Below are positions 22,271 to 33,620 of a stretch of DNA of 64,000 nt, piece by piece. The DNA comes from Heliocidaris tuberculata (lineage: Eukaryota > Echinodermata > Echinoidea > Camarodonta > Echinometridae). Numbering within the stretch: position 1 is the first letter of the stretch; each line of letters begins with the position of its first letter. The stretch is taken from the NCBI GenBank assembly GCA_025618425.1, contig CM046849.1, forward strand, positions 30,917,171 through 30,981,170, read 5' to 3'. The position numbers and the translations under genes are program-made. Under the pieces are notes generated by a model. That model made no database searches. It had not been told where the DNA came from and was given only the letters and a program-made list of their open reading frames with translations.

Positions 22271-24700
22271 TCTCCCCGAATATGGGGTGACGGTTGCCCA
22301 AATATGAGATTTTGGCAGTACAAGCTGGTAATTCCGAAATTCTCAGGGCCATTACCACCCCCCCCCCCCGCACCCCCGCGTCCCGCCTCGCACGCCTAAG
22401 AAGATATTCATGAAATTATAATTACCCACGCCGATAAAATCGGCAGGGTTATGTAAAGGGTTCCGTATGTTTGTATGTTTGTTTGTTGTTTTTTTTTGTT
22501 TGTTTGTTTGTTTGTTTGTGTACAAGATAACTAGAGAACGGGTGAACGGATTTGCACCAAATTTTCAGGAATTGTTTGGATAGTGACAGGAAAGAATCGA
22601 TTAAATTTTGGTGATGATTGGTTGATCCCTGCAAATTCTGCGAGACTTTCTAGTTTTGACTCTATATATAGTATATGTAAAGATCACCGTTTCGCACGTA
22701 TCAGATTTAAGGAGCCGATTCCGATATCCCAACAAAGCGCATCGATAGCTTAACACTGGTAATGGCGTCAGCACCATTCTCAACGAAGAAGAAAAAAATG
22801 TTTTTAACTACTGATTTATTAGTCTAGAATATCGTAAAATTGCCCGAGTAGTCCGGTGGTTCTAAAAGCAATCCTTATTTGATCTAGAGACCGGTAAGAA
22901 CTTCACCGAAATGGATAGTATTGATAGGAACAGTAAGTTTAGATTTAATTTCTCTCGAGTTTCTCACTTGCAGCAGAAAATGCTGCGGTAGCTAATGCAG
23001 CTAGACGCCGGATCGGACGGCCCAGCGCGTACATGGCAAACGGCCAAATTTCGGGCATCGGCTCAGATTAGCCGTGAAGTTTCATTACTTTTGCATTGTG
23101 ATTGTTGATTTAGAACTCATCCTAGTTAATAATGTGGATTCTCTGGGTCTTTTACTACGGAATATCGAACATCTATGGTAAACATTGTATACTCTTTGGG
23201 ACAGTGTTGTCGGACGATGTTATTGCTGCTGTTCTTTGCTCATCTTTAATGATATGTATCTGTATCTGTAAGTATGCTGCCTGTATATATATGTATGTAT
23301 ATACTGCAATCTCTGGTGATGCCATCATAGACACAATAGTCCAAAATGCCTGACTCTCTTTTAAGTCCTTTCTCTATATACTGTCTTTTCCTCTCTCTCA
23401 TCCACGTATTATGTTCTTCAGTGCTCGATGTAATATTCTTTCAGTAACTTGTATTAATTTTTTACGGGCGTTTCCCAACACAAGCTTTGCTTTTCGGGTT
23501 TTCGCCTCCTTCTGTTCTCTGAATTATTTACTATGTATATTGTACTATATGTTGACAGCAATGTTACAAATGTATTATCTCGTTTTATTTTACACTGTTC
23601 CTGACGAGAAGGAAATAAATGTTAATTTCAATTCAAAAAATCATATTTATCAAATCTATCTGGAAAAAAAACTAGGTAGAATTTTTTATTCACTCATTCC
23701 GCCCCTTTAAAAAGCAAAGGTAGATCTAGTTCCTTTCCGTGTGCTCTAGATCGAACGTTGGACTAAATGTTGGCCTAGATTTAATTTCAGACCTATATGA
23801 ACATACTACCTCATAACACCTGTAAAATTACACTTCGAATGACGCCTACTGACTTTATTTCTCACGGCTAATCCCCCAAATTTCCCGTATCTAGCATACA
23901 AAAGTAGCAACACCAGCACCAACACCGAACGTGAAATGAAAATTTATTAATCCCTAGGGTATAGTGTTAGTGAACGGAATTTTGTACATGAAATTAAACA
24001 CCGGCTGCCGAGCTCGGTTCAGCAGACAACATCTGACAAAAATTAAACACCGGGAACCGGAACTACGTCAGAAAATCAGAGGTCAACACCTAACACCGAC
24101 TGATTTTTTTCTCATTTCATAGTCGGTGTTAGATCATGATTTAGCGGCAAAATAAACACTAACCACAAACACCAACACCGAGCGTGAAATCACCCAATGT
24201 AGATTTCAGTTTTGACCCCATAGTATAATTAGTGAATATTGTATATGTTGTGACGTGTTGATGAAGTGGTGTGTTTGTTTATATGCGTGCGAATACTATA
24301 GTGATAAATTGTATCAATCATGCATAGCTTTGCTAGAAATTAACTGCTTAATTCATAATAAAAATGGTTGTTTAGACATTAATATTTTCATAATAAAACA
24401 GCCTTCTTACAATATTGTGATATCCTATAAAGGAAATAATTATTTGTGGGTAAATTCAACTGATTTTTTAGTTAAGCCCACGCAAAAGTCAAACTAAACT
24501 AAAGGAGTCAATCCATAACACAAATACCAGTGCATGGGACTGATAGTTGAAAAGTTGGGCCTACGGTTCATGCAAATAAAACCTGGAGAAAATTAGACTG
24601 TTCATAATAATGCTTTCCCCAAATACACAAATATATAACTCTAATCAAATACCTTCATGTTCTGCTCTTTCTTGCTTCTTCCTGGCCCTCTCAATCTTTT
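22271..24700. other. Non-coding stretch with dispersed-repeat text
   Basis: A poly(C) tract lies at 22357, and a block at 22420-22660 (CCGATAAAATCGGCAGGG, GAACGGGTGAACGGATTTGC) looks like part of a dispersed repeat. Around 23900-24190 several AACACCGA/CACCAACACCGA blocks recur in both orientations. No gene is supported. Confidence 0.4.
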
Positions 24701-24860
24701 GTTGGTGAATCGCTTGATTCAATGGTCATGGTATACGATGCTCTGTGTGGCAGACATGGTACATGCACACAAACACTCAGAGTACAGGGGTTGTGATTGG
24801 CCATTTGCACTCAGGTCTCTAATAGCCCAGCTGTGATTGGTCACTTAAGGAGCAGATATG
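24670..24860 (-). promoter_or_regulatory. Possible CCAAT promoter and first exon
   Basis: On the minus strand, CCAATCACAGCTG (about 24843) and CCAATCACAACC (about 24802) stand 40 bp apart upstream of a segment ending in GAACATGAAG|GTATTT, a fair donor. The last 60 bases read as a helical basic/acidic frame (QAIHQQKIERARKKQERAEHE), but no in-frame ATG precedes it and a TGA lies upstream. It may be a 5'UTR exon. The call is tentative. Confidence 0.2.
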
Positions 24861-25059
24861 ACATCATCATTGCAGGAAAGCTGTCTGCTAATTGTAGCAA
24901 CTTTATATCAAAATTGTGAAAATATGCCCAAAATCTGCAAATGGGAACATTCACCATTGCTCTTAGATATATGTCCATTAATCATTTATGACAAAATGAA
25001 GTACTTCCCAGATATGGACCACGGAACTGAAGAATTTTGAGGCTCGGCCCATGGCCTAG

Positions 25060-26232
25060 TTGGTTAGAAAGTTTCTTTAGTGAAACAATATTGATATAAA
25101 ACATTGCTACTCAGTTGATGCATATTAATCTGCAAGCTCGGAACATTAAATCCTTTTTGCTGTCTAGTGTTAGGAAAAATGCCATCGTTTAACTTACGGA
25201 TCCACACTGCTGGCAGTGGCGTATCTACGGGGGGGGGGGGGGAGGGGCACGTGCCCTGAGAGGCACTTGAAAGGGGCGCAACAAAAAAAAAACGCAAAAG
25301 AGAGGGGGAAAATGGGGAGAAAATGACAAGAAAATGTATGGTCTTCGAGGGTTATTTGCGCCCCATTCAAGGACAAAATGCGTAAGAAATGGTGCTTTAC
25401 AGGGTTTGAAATGCAAAATATTTTTAAAGCTGGGTCGCTTTGCTCCCTCGCATAATTATGTTCAGGATCTAGCTATTCGCGCCCCCAATGGTGTTTGACT
25501 CTAGTTGCTGTGCCCCCTCCCCCCCCCCCCCCGCACAAGGCAGGAGATGGGATATAAGTGGATAAAAAGCATTTTCACAGTATAGAACATTCGAAAGAAA
25601 TCATAAATTTGCCTTTTGCCTCACTAAATTCCTGAAATATATTAATTTCTTCAGGGTTTTCATTAATTTTGCGCCCCCAAAATAGGAATGTTCAAAATTC
25701 AAAAAGAAATATATTACTAGGTCGCTGTATTCCCTTGGATTTTTTTTCTAAGGGTGAAATACATGAGAAATTTCAATTTGAAATTTGAGTAGCGTTGCTC
25801 CCTCGCTTATTTAATAATTCATCAAATTTGGGCTAACAACCCCGGGTTATGTGCATCAAAACTCATTTTCCTGTAGTGCCATCATTTCTAATTAAAAAAC
25901 GCTCATTAATTTGAGGTTGGGCATGGGGGGGGGGCAGATTTGATAGTTTGCCCGGGCGCCAGAATACCTAGATAGGCCACTGACCGCTGGTATTGCTTTT
26001 TGCAGTTTCGCATAGTCAAACATCACAGTACATTTACTTATTTTGGCATTGATCGTTGACATGATGTTTTCCAATGACCGAAGGTCATTTCTCCCAACTA
26101 GATCTCCGAGATAAATTACACCACGGCCATACCAGTCTTTATAGAATAACGATTGATTATTAAACAATATATGTTTATTATGCAAAATAATTTGATCTAG
26201 TATATCACTTGGATAACAGTTGAACATGTTAA
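25060..26232 (-). mobile_element. L1/Tx1-like LINE fragment split by a hAT-like insertion
   Basis: Minus-strand frame 25988-26227 codes NCYPSDILDQIILHNKHILF and, further on, NAKISKCTVMFDYAKLQKAIP. It resumes after the hAT-like element at 25213 downward with AVWIRKLNDGIFPNTRQQKG and ends at a stop near 25066. The same region in the full LINE at 34290-36905 has IWNNKLILLDGKTIFK and KKIPSAWKQYF at matching places, so this is the ORF2 C-terminal half of a related but distinct family. Both ends are truncated. Confidence 0.75.
25214..25982. mobile_element. hAT-like non-autonomous element, copy B
   Basis: The ends CAGTGGCGTATCTACGGGG and CCTAGATAGGCCACTG match copy A at 12262-14093. Flanking 8-mers ACTGCTGG and ACCGCTGG differ at one base, consistent with an 8-bp target duplication plus one mutation. 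It is inserted in a LINE fragment whose reading frame continues on both sides. It lacks the minisatellite present in copy A. Confidence 0.88.
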
Positions 26233-26234
26233 CA

Positions 26235-26430
26235 TCTTTCGCGGGGGTCTGCTCGCTATTTATAAGGAGCGCTATTCATTTAGTCACACGTTATGGATAG
26301 CGGTCCTTATGAATGGCGGTCCTTGTGAATAGCGAGGTAATTTGTCTATAGTTTGCTCGCTATGTATAAGGGCCGCTATTCATTTAGTCACGCGTTATGG
26401 ATAGCGGTCCTTATGACTAGCGAAGTTACC
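26235..26430. repeat. Hairpin repeat, GCTATTCAT family
   Basis: Two copies, about 105 bp apart, of a unit with CTCGCTATTTATAAGG, CGCTATTCATTTAGTCACRC and GTTATGGATAGCGGTCCTTA. The CGCTATTC and GAATAGCG parts pair into hairpins. A relative lies at 41695-41822. Confidence 0.75.
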
Positions 26431-26577
26431 CCTTTCACAGTGGTGAAAGTCCTAATGAATTCCCATGCTTAAAATAAACAAATAAAATCTCTCTGTAAAA
26501 GATGAGGATTTTCTTTTCATTTATAATGTTGAACATACTCACGCTATAATTACAATTTAATAACAAAGTGATACCAA

Positions 26578-26762
26578 CACGATAAAAACTACTTTCGAAA
26601 AATAAACTCAAGGGCAATTTCAAAGGCCTATTGTACTGCCCATAGAAATCAGGTTCAGATTACGTAATACGCCATTGTAATGTTCGCACATTTCTAAAGG
26701 TGTTAGACAGGGCTATTGAAATTGCCTTGAGTTGATTTTTCGAAAATAGTTTTTATCGTGTT
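26578..26762. repeat. Foldback repeat
   Basis: ACGATAAAAACTACTTTCGA at 26579 and its near-complement TCGAAAATAGTTTTTATCGT ending at about 26759 form arms of about 55 bp. The arms continue through CTCAAGGGCAATTTCAA and TTGAAATTGCCTTGAG. Confidence 0.75.
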
Positions 26763-28120
26763 TACGCTGTAGAGCCCACAAATTAAAAAATCTACCACAA
26801 ATGTAAAAATAAGCACAAATGAAAAAAACATTGAAACCGCAAATGACAAAATAACCAAATGTCATAACATATCAACCACAAAGATGATAAAACTGAATGG
26901 AAAAAGCTTATCACATCAGTGGGAGTATGCTCGACCTAGTAAATAACAAGAAATGAAGTTATTGAGACGTACATTAATAAAATGTGACACTAAAATATCA
27001 ATATATAGGGCGAATCCAGGATTTGGTAAAGGGGTTGGGCGCAGTTTCGAGACTGTTCTTTAAGTAGGAGTAAAAAAGGGCATCCATAAGATTTGAAAAG
27101 GGGCACAAAATGGGGAAGTGGTATATACAAGAAAGGAAAATAGTCACTTATTCAGAAGAGGAAGGGGCAATATTAGATTTGAAAAAGGGCACTTAACAAA
27201 AGGGGAAAAGGGGACATACTGGAAAGGAAAGGGGGAACTTATGAGAAGTAAATAGGAGCACTCATCAGACTTGAAAAAGGGCAGTTATCAAAAGGGGGAT
27301 AAGAGCACTTATAAAAGAGAAAATGGGGCGCTTGTCAGAGTGAAGAGGGTGCTTGAAAAAGTGGGTGGGGGAGCTGTGCTCCCCCCCCCCCCCCCGAGGG
27401 CCGCCTCTGGTAAAAAGGACATGTTTGTATCAGTACATATTAGTAGGCTGTCCTATGTTTCATTATTTCTACTACTGATATAATCCCAGCATATTATTCT
27501 ATAATATGGTATTTTCTGAAAATGATTAATCCAAAACTGTCAGTGTAGCGTAACAGTTTGAAGGGGTGTGTATATATATATTTCCTTATGGCTCGACAAG
27601 AGAAATCTCGAGAATCTCCCGAAGAAATTCAAATTGATGCTGAGGTTTATACCAACGTAATACTACAATATGATATAAACCTACATTACATGTATAAGGG
27701 TATGACCTTCTTTCGTAAATACAAAAAGGACCCAGACCACTGCTATCAGCCATCTGTTACCAAGGTTATCGCCGTGGGTGAACAAAAGTACTGCACGTCT
27801 GACATCCAGAACAAACTGATCAGTAAACTATCAGTAAACGCTAACTAAAAATAAAGAGAAAAGGGGGAAAGTGAGAGAAAAAAGCGAGAAAATGTACAAA
27901 CAAGGCATGATGAAATGGAAGCGATATCAAGAAAGAATTGAGGGGCGTCCGGGTGATAGACTTTTTTTTTTTAATAAGTAAGAAATTAAGGTGCAAAATC
28001 ACGAGTACTTCATGAATTTGCTGCTCGTCCTGCCCGACATACATGTGTAGCCTATACATCCAAGAGTTGAACTCTACTGCGGACACTCGTGTAGAACTCG
28101 CCCGCCATCATATACAGTGC
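26763..28120. other. Non-coding, with LINE tail and G-rich repeat block
   Basis: The segment 26905-26945 (GAATGGAAAAAGCTTATCAC, then GCTCGACCTAGTA) matches the 3' end of the RTE-type fragment at 62907-63260. The stretch 27000-27415 is G-rich with repeated AAAAGGGG/GGGCACTT blocks and a poly(C) at 27380, probably another degenerate DNA element. A plus-strand frame at 27588-27846 has no recognised product. Confidence 0.45.
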
Positions 28121-28121
28121 G

Positions 28122-28640
28122 TATCAAAAAGTATACCCCAATTTGGTAGCTTCGTACATAAAATTGACATATTCTGTGACCTGCAGATTTATTTCATGTT
28201 AAAGAGTAATTAATATTCTATATATTGATACCTTATTCATAACTTTACTGCCATAGATGACCGAGCACCAGGGTTTTTAAAAGATCGAGTCAAAATCCCC
28301 TTGTACCAAGTTTGGGCTAAATCAAAGCGTGCATGTCAAAAGCTATTCATGCAATCATACATTACATGTTTCAGATGGAAAACGATTTGCTAAGTTTTTC
28401 CCCTGATTCTGCGCATTTTTAGAAGCCAAACATTAACAAAAACTCAAAAATACTTATACAAGCAAAATTCATGATACTCTTTTTGTTATAATGACACAGA
28501 CTTCGCCTACTTCGCATCCCCTATTAAGGTGAGTCTTTCATAATGGAGTCATTCACAGTGGACAAAGATTATTCGGGATGCCATCTTTATCATGAAAGTC
28601 TGCTGTTAATTATTTGAGTAGTTATTAACATCTGTATCCT
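28122..28640. mobile_element. Dispersed repeat with mariner-like end
   Basis: Begins ACAGTGCGTATCAAAAAGTA, resembling Tc1/mariner-type ends. The interior block 28250-28330 (ATAGATGACCGAGCACCAGG ... AAGTTTGGGCTAAATC) resembles 53620-53700 (ATGGATGACTGAGCACTGGC ... AAGTTTGGGCTGATTGG), which follows CAGGGTGAGTCAATAAAAAG at 53476. The right end is not defined. Confidence 0.45.
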
Positions 28641-29085
28641 TTCTTACCTTTCATTAGTCTTCAAAGTTTGTAAACCCTTGATATCGTGTGCTATTAGAGA
28701 TAATACCCTATGCAGGTGAAATGGTGCAACTGACAAATCTGGAGAGCATTTTGTGTCAAGATGATATCATCATGATCATAAGACACAAAGCTAGCAAGCT
28801 GGGCAAATTGAATTAAGATTTGCCTTACATTTTTAAGTGTGTTGAGGAGCACAAATAAAACCAAGATGGTTTTAATCTGCAATAGAAATATTGTAGTAAA
28901 TATACTCATAGAAAAGGGTCGAGTTTTTACGACAAATCCATAAACACGGGTCTACTTTTTCTTAAAATTTGCCCCTAAAGATGGGTTAGACGTTCAAGGT
29001 CACACCTCCGTCAAAAAAACAAAACAAAAACAAAAACAAAAAAAATTCGAGTACCCCCCCCCCCCCCCCCCCCCCCCGAGAAACA

Positions 29086-29520
29086 AGTCATACAGTCAGA
29101 CCCAACTCCCGAAAACCGAGCACAGGTATATACTCCAAAAACGGCGAATGGAGCAAGATGAATATAGAGCCCCCATCGTTCAGTGTGAGACAGTGTGTAC
29201 AAAAGACATGGGGAAAATCGTGCAATGTCGACCTGCTGTTGATAATATATTTTTCAAAAATAATGCTGCAGATATATTTATTTCAAACATTTGTCATTTG
29301 AAAGTCATTTCATATGACGAATCATCAAAGATTTTGAAGATAATTGGCACGCAGCATTATTTTTAAAAATTTATATAGCGTTGGCTGGTTGAGTTTGCAA
29401 GATTTTCCCCATGCCTTTTGTACACACTGCCTCGCACTGAACGATGAGGGCTCTATATTCATACGCTGTTTTCGGAGTATATACCTGTGCTCGGTTTTCC
29501 GAAGTTGGGTCTGACTGTCA
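29086..29520. mobile_element. Long foldback element
   Basis: Arms of about 135 bp at 29092-29232 and 29385-29519 are inverted copies. Left ACAGTCAGACCCAACT matches right AGTTGGGTCTGACTGT, and left CATGGGGAAAATC matches right GATTTTCCCCATG. The axis is near 29305. No coding sequence. A 28-base poly(C) lies just outside the left end. Confidence 0.85.
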
Positions 29521-30692
29521 TATATTGATTTAAAATCATCGAATCCCACCTGTAATTTCTTCAAAATATCTCCCCTATGAGATCTTGAATCACACACAGT
29601 CTCCATCTTAATATTCGAGTATGTACTGTCTGATTCTGAGCTAGAAAAATTGCCGAGATCTTGAGATACAACAGCTAGAAGTTGCTGTAAGTTTTACTGT
29701 AATTACCATGGAAGATAAGATACAACAAAAGATTTGTAAAAATCAAAATACCAATTATCTCATGATATTATCTTCAGCGCGCATATGTTTCATGCGCAGA
29801 GTAAACAAAGATTCAACAGAAGTTACAATTGTCAGAATACCATCTTAACTGTGGAGATACGACAATAACAGAGATAAAACAGTTTTCAGAATACCGCCCC
29901 AGGGCCTCGAGACACAAACATAAGTTCGCGATTTATTGATTTGTGGTATTTAATTTCTACAAGCAATATTATCAATCTAGAAAATTAGAAACCCGGCGCT
30001 GTGTAATTGGCGCCCCATCCTCCCATTATTCGATATTTGATATGAAATTATTGAAATACAGAAATTCCCGTCATCCATGACCCCAGAATGCATAATTATT
30101 ATCTACCACCTGTTGCCTCGGTGAGTCAATATCAGTTGTTCTTTACTGATCATGTATGTTTATAGTCTGGAATGAGACTCAGTTAAAAACAAATATTTTA
30201 CGATAACGCACTCCTTTCACTGCGTACAGCTGGACCTACTCGTACATCCGAAATGCTCTATATATTTCGATATGAACAGTTAGTTTTAACGTGCACCTGA
30301 CTGACAATTAGCTACCCAGTAAATTGCAGTTGGACTTCATGAGGAAATTTGCATCACAAGAAATACACTGTAATTGTGAATTCATTCGTTATCGACACAC
30401 AGCTATAAGCATGAAAGATAAGATATTACAGGGGGTATGTCTTGTTTGACGTGGATGGGACGAATGCTTTGGAGATTGGATTAGAATCATTATTCTAGCT
30501 CGAAAATTGGGATGTACTAGACAGTATGATTTGTAACCTGCTTTTTGTCCTCTTCTCTCGGAATCTTGAAGATGTACCTAAGGGCTACATTTATGTGAAC
30601 ATTCATACTTGAGAACACATTCATATTTAGCAAATATTATATTCACAAATTCGTGTTTGTATGGTACATAACATGTTTGGTTTTATGCCTCT
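29521..30692. other. Non-coding stretch upstream of the C1GALT1-like gene
   Basis: No coding features or clear repeats. It is presumably the 5' intergenic region of the gene starting at 30828. Confidence 0.4.
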
Positions 30693-30700
30693 ATATAAAA
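30693..30700 (+). promoter_or_regulatory. TATA box candidate of the C1GALT1-like gene
   Basis: TATATAAA lies 128 bp upstream of the ATG at 30828. Spacing would put the transcription start near 30725 and give a 5'UTR of about 100 bp. Confidence 0.45.
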
Positions 30701-30827
30701 TGTTCCATGACACACGTTGATCTTTTCAATAGTCGCTTTTTGAAAGAAAACTTTTGACGACAGTACCATAGTGATTCGGCAAGCCGAGGTTTGAAGACTG
30801 TGAAGTGGGGGAATTGAGGCAGAAAAC

Positions 30828-31074
30828 ATGACTTCATCGCGGCTGAGAATCCTTTTTTCGTTCGTCTCTGGTGCTGTATTCATGTGGATCACTATGATGA
30901 TGGTGGCCCAACAAATGTACATTTTCAAAACACCCCAATCAACTTTGAAATCTGGAAACCAAAATTTAGGCCTTCTACAAGGAAGGGACGTCCAATTTCC
31001 CGTACGTGCCTCCCAAATGGATCCAAAAAGAGATACCAAGGCGATTAGTAATTCCGAAGAGAAATCTCCAAATA
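30828..31074 (+). CDS. C1GALT1: C1GALT1-like core-1 beta1,3-galactosyltransferase, exon 1
   Basis: First coding exon, ATG at 30828 in the context AAAACATGA. It codes 82 residues plus one base and ends at a perfect donor (AATA|GTAAGT). Residues 5-28 (RLRILFSFVSGAVFMWITMM) form the signal anchor expected of a type II Golgi glycosyltransferase. Residues 29-82 are a hydrophilic stem region. The single left-over base A joins with the first two bases of the exon at 43183 to give a codon, so the frame is continuous: stem, then VTQRTQKVRLLCWVM. The downstream part of this exon is duplicated twice more in the next 500 bp. The human enzyme is 363 aa; this gene predicts about 351. The exon 1 link rests on phase, topology and length, not on sequence similarity. 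Confidence 0.75.
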
Positions 31075-31125
31075 GTAAGTTCATTTGATTATCAAAAGGT
31101 TTAGATCACATTTTCATGTAGTTCA

Positions 31126-31308
31126 CCATGATCATGGTGGCCCAACAAGTGTTCATTTTCAAAACACCCCAATCAACTTTGAAATCTGGAAACCAAAATT
31201 TCGGCCTTATACAAGGAAAGGACGTCCATTTGCCCTTACGTGCCTCCATAATGGATCCAAAAAGAGATACCAAGTCGATTAGAAATTCCGAAGAGAAATC
31301 TCTAAATG
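31126..31308 (+). pseudogene. Duplicated exon 1 segment, copy 2
   Basis: Tandem copy of the 3' part of exon 1, 234 bp downstream. It keeps the frame (MVAQQVFIFKTPQSTLKSGN...KSLN) and a good donor (AATG|GTAAGTT) in the same phase. The signal-anchor half is missing. If spliced from exon 1 using the TTCATGTAG in front, the frame would run into a stop, so it is not a usable internal exon. An alternative start at its own ATG would lack the anchor. Confidence 0.8.
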
Positions 31309-31359
31309 GTAAGTTCATTTGATTATCAAAAGGTTTAGATCACATTTTCATGTAGTTCA

Positions 31360-31552
31360 CCATGATCATGGTGGCCAAACAAGTGTTCATCTTCAAAACA
31401 CACCAATTAACTTTGAAATCTGAAAAACCAAGATTTAGGCCTTATACAAGGAAAGGACGTCCATTTGCCCTTACCTACTTACGTGCCTCCAAAATGGATT
31501 CAAAAAGAGATACCAAGTCGATAGGTAATTCCGAAGAGAAATCTCCAAATGT
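31360..31552 (+). pseudogene. Duplicated exon 1 segment, copy 3
   Basis: Third copy at the same 234-bp spacing. Its donor is mutated (AATG|TTAAGTT) and small indels shift the frame around 31423-31485, for example an extra CTACTTA. Clearly decayed. Confidence 0.8.
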
Positions 31553-31839
31553 TAAGTTTATATGATTATCAAAAGGTTTAGATCACATCTTCGTCCTGTT
31601 TTGAAAACTGAATGTTTGTTTAACAATACTTATCGGTGTCTCATACAACATAATTGAATGTCAGAGTTGTGGCCTTTATAAAATATTGGCCAGTTTTCTT
31701 TTTAGGTGGTATGTCGTAGACATATCACCTCTTAATTTCGTCAGAATTTTCTTTATTTTTTTTATCCTCAAAATTTTGTGCGCACGATATCTCAAAATTG
31801 ACAACATCAATTTCCGTGATTTTCATACCAGTTATAAAG

Positions 31840-32230
31840 CCCATAACGAAGATGTGTCACACGAAACTTTTCAAGGTCATCAGGTCATTGTGACGTCATC
31901 CAGGCGCCATTTTGTAAAATCACATTATTGATCATATCTTCATTACAAGTGATCAAAAATGAACTATATTCGGTACACATGAACTTCAGGTCAAGGGTCA
32001 ACATCACATCTCATCAAAACGCGCGCGCACGTCATGACGCGCACGTACGCGCGCGTCAAAATTTAGAAATGCTCAAAATCACTTTTTGATCAAAGTAGAG
32101 TACGGTTCAGGTCATTTTAAGCATTTCAAAATTTTCTGTACGTACGCGTCCGCGCGCGCGTTTTGCGCGTGCGCAGCACGTACGGAAGGTAGAAATGCCG
32201 TTTTTTTTGCATGGGATCGATTCCTGATAA
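31840..32230. repeat. CG-rich dispersed repeat, copy 1
   Basis: Contains TTTTCAAGGTCATCAGGT, TGTGACGTCATCCAGGCGCC, then long alternating purine-pyrimidine CG-rich blocks (GCGCGCGCACGTCATGACGC, CGTACGCGTCCGCGCGCGCG). The same order of blocks recurs at 33335-33620. The alternating tracts are Z-DNA-prone. Confidence 0.75.
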
Positions 32231-32965
32231 AATTCTTGACAATTTCCAATTAGTTTCAGTCATTCTCGACATCTAATAATGCCACACGCTTGCGTCAAAC
32301 TTTAAAATCCGCACGTGCGTCAATGGGCAATATAATGTAAAAAGTGGTAAACACATGCCTATCTAGAATCCGCCATAGCTCGTCAGAAAGCCTGGAGACC
32401 CCCCATTTTTTTTTACATTTTCTGAAAGCCTATGAGTTGTAGATTGGAATTCATGAAAAAAAATTGGGGGTCGAATGATCGAAACGTCGTCACATTTGCA
32501 TATGAACTCAAAAATTCGATTTTGAAAAAATGACGTCATAAATTTTGTATTTATTTGACAATATTTCACTCATAGTTGATCAATTTTCATCCAATTTTCG
32601 ATATGTTGTAGCTGAGACAATTCTCTACAAGATCAGTAACCACAATTTTTCATTTTGACAAAGGCATCATGGCGTATTTTTGCGATTAAAGGAGGCATGT
32701 CAATTTTTCTCATTTTGCGTGTATTCTCTATGGGACATGACTTTTTCTCAAATCTTGATTCTACATTCTCGTCTTCTTTGAGCAGTATCTCTGTTATTTC
32801 TGCTCAATTTTCTTCCAAATTTTGGTATGTTATAGCTGAGACTATAAACTTTCACAAGTGTGTCCTCCAATTTTTGATCAGATGTCGGGATCATGCCCAT
32901 TTTTTAACTACAAAATGTCATTTGAGAATCCCGTTTTTCGTCTACGTGTTATCTCTATTGGAAAT
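32231..32965. other. Non-coding intronic stretch
   Basis: AT-rich with repeated text (TTTTCATCCAATTTTCGATA, AATTTTCTTCCAAATTTTGG) suggesting decayed duplications. No gene. Confidence 0.4.
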
Positions 32966-33055
32966 ATTTTGGTCCATTGGTAAAGCACTTGCCTTCCATT
33001 CCGGCGACCCAGGTTCGATTCCCGGTGGGTCCATTTTTTTTTTTTTTTTTTTTTT
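32966..33055 (+). mobile_element. tRNA-like SINE with intact pol III boxes
   Basis: TGGTCCATTGG fits the A box and GGTTCGATTCC fits the B box at tRNA-like spacing. The loop region CTTGCCTTCC recalls tRNA-Gly(UCC). The 3' end CGGTGGGTCC does not pair with the 5' end, so the acceptor stem is lost. A run of 20 or more T follows at 33034. It reads as a tRNA-derived SINE head or tRNA pseudogene. Confidence 0.6.
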
Positions 33056-33334
33056 TGCCTTTCATTTTACCATCTTCTTCGACTATTATAACATATACCA
33101 TCACAAACAATGTAATAAACTGCCTAATTTTGCGTGTTATGTCTATTGGAAAGTAGTGTGCAGTAGTTTGTGTACAATCTCATTAACTGTCGTGTATTAA
33201 AGCTAAGGGGATAATCACCCACATGTCCTGCAATATCAAATCGTCCGGTTCGTTATCCCGATTTCTCCAAATCGGCTCAGTCAATTTTCTTCATATTTTC
33301 GTCAGTCATCAGTCCTAATAAGGTCAAGTTCCCA

Positions 33335-33620
33335 CATCTTTTTCAAGGTCATCAGGTTATTGTGACGTCATCCAGGCGCCATTTTGTGAAAATCAACTTA
33401 TGGTCATATCTTCATAACGAAATGTCATTTCTCTTTCATATTTGGCATGGTTAAGGTCACTGTCATTCCAGTCAAGGTCATTTCGTTAAACGCGCACGTA
33501 CGCGTACGTCCGCGCTTCCGTGCGCGCGCAAAATTTAGAAATGATCCAAATCCTCCCAAATTCATTTTGCATACGTTTCATGCCATTTCAAGCACTTTTC
33601 GAAAAATCGCCCATAAAATT
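33335..33620. repeat. CG-rich dispersed repeat, copy 2
   Basis: Shares TCAAGGTCATCAGGT, TGTGACGTCATCCAGGCGCC, the CG-rich block (CGCACGTACGCGTACGTCCG) and AAAATTTAGAAATG with the copy at 31840-32230. Confidence 0.75.

Noticed and set aside
24686..24752. Coiled-coil coding exon QAIHQQKIERARKK
   Set aside because: A TGA lies upstream in frame with no convincing acceptor or ATG; kept only as part of a tentative promoter/5'UTR entry.
32655..33200. 181-codon plus-strand frame
   Set aside because: Crosses the tRNA-like SINE ([15 protein letters not shown] is the usual translation of such a head) and a poly(T) tract.
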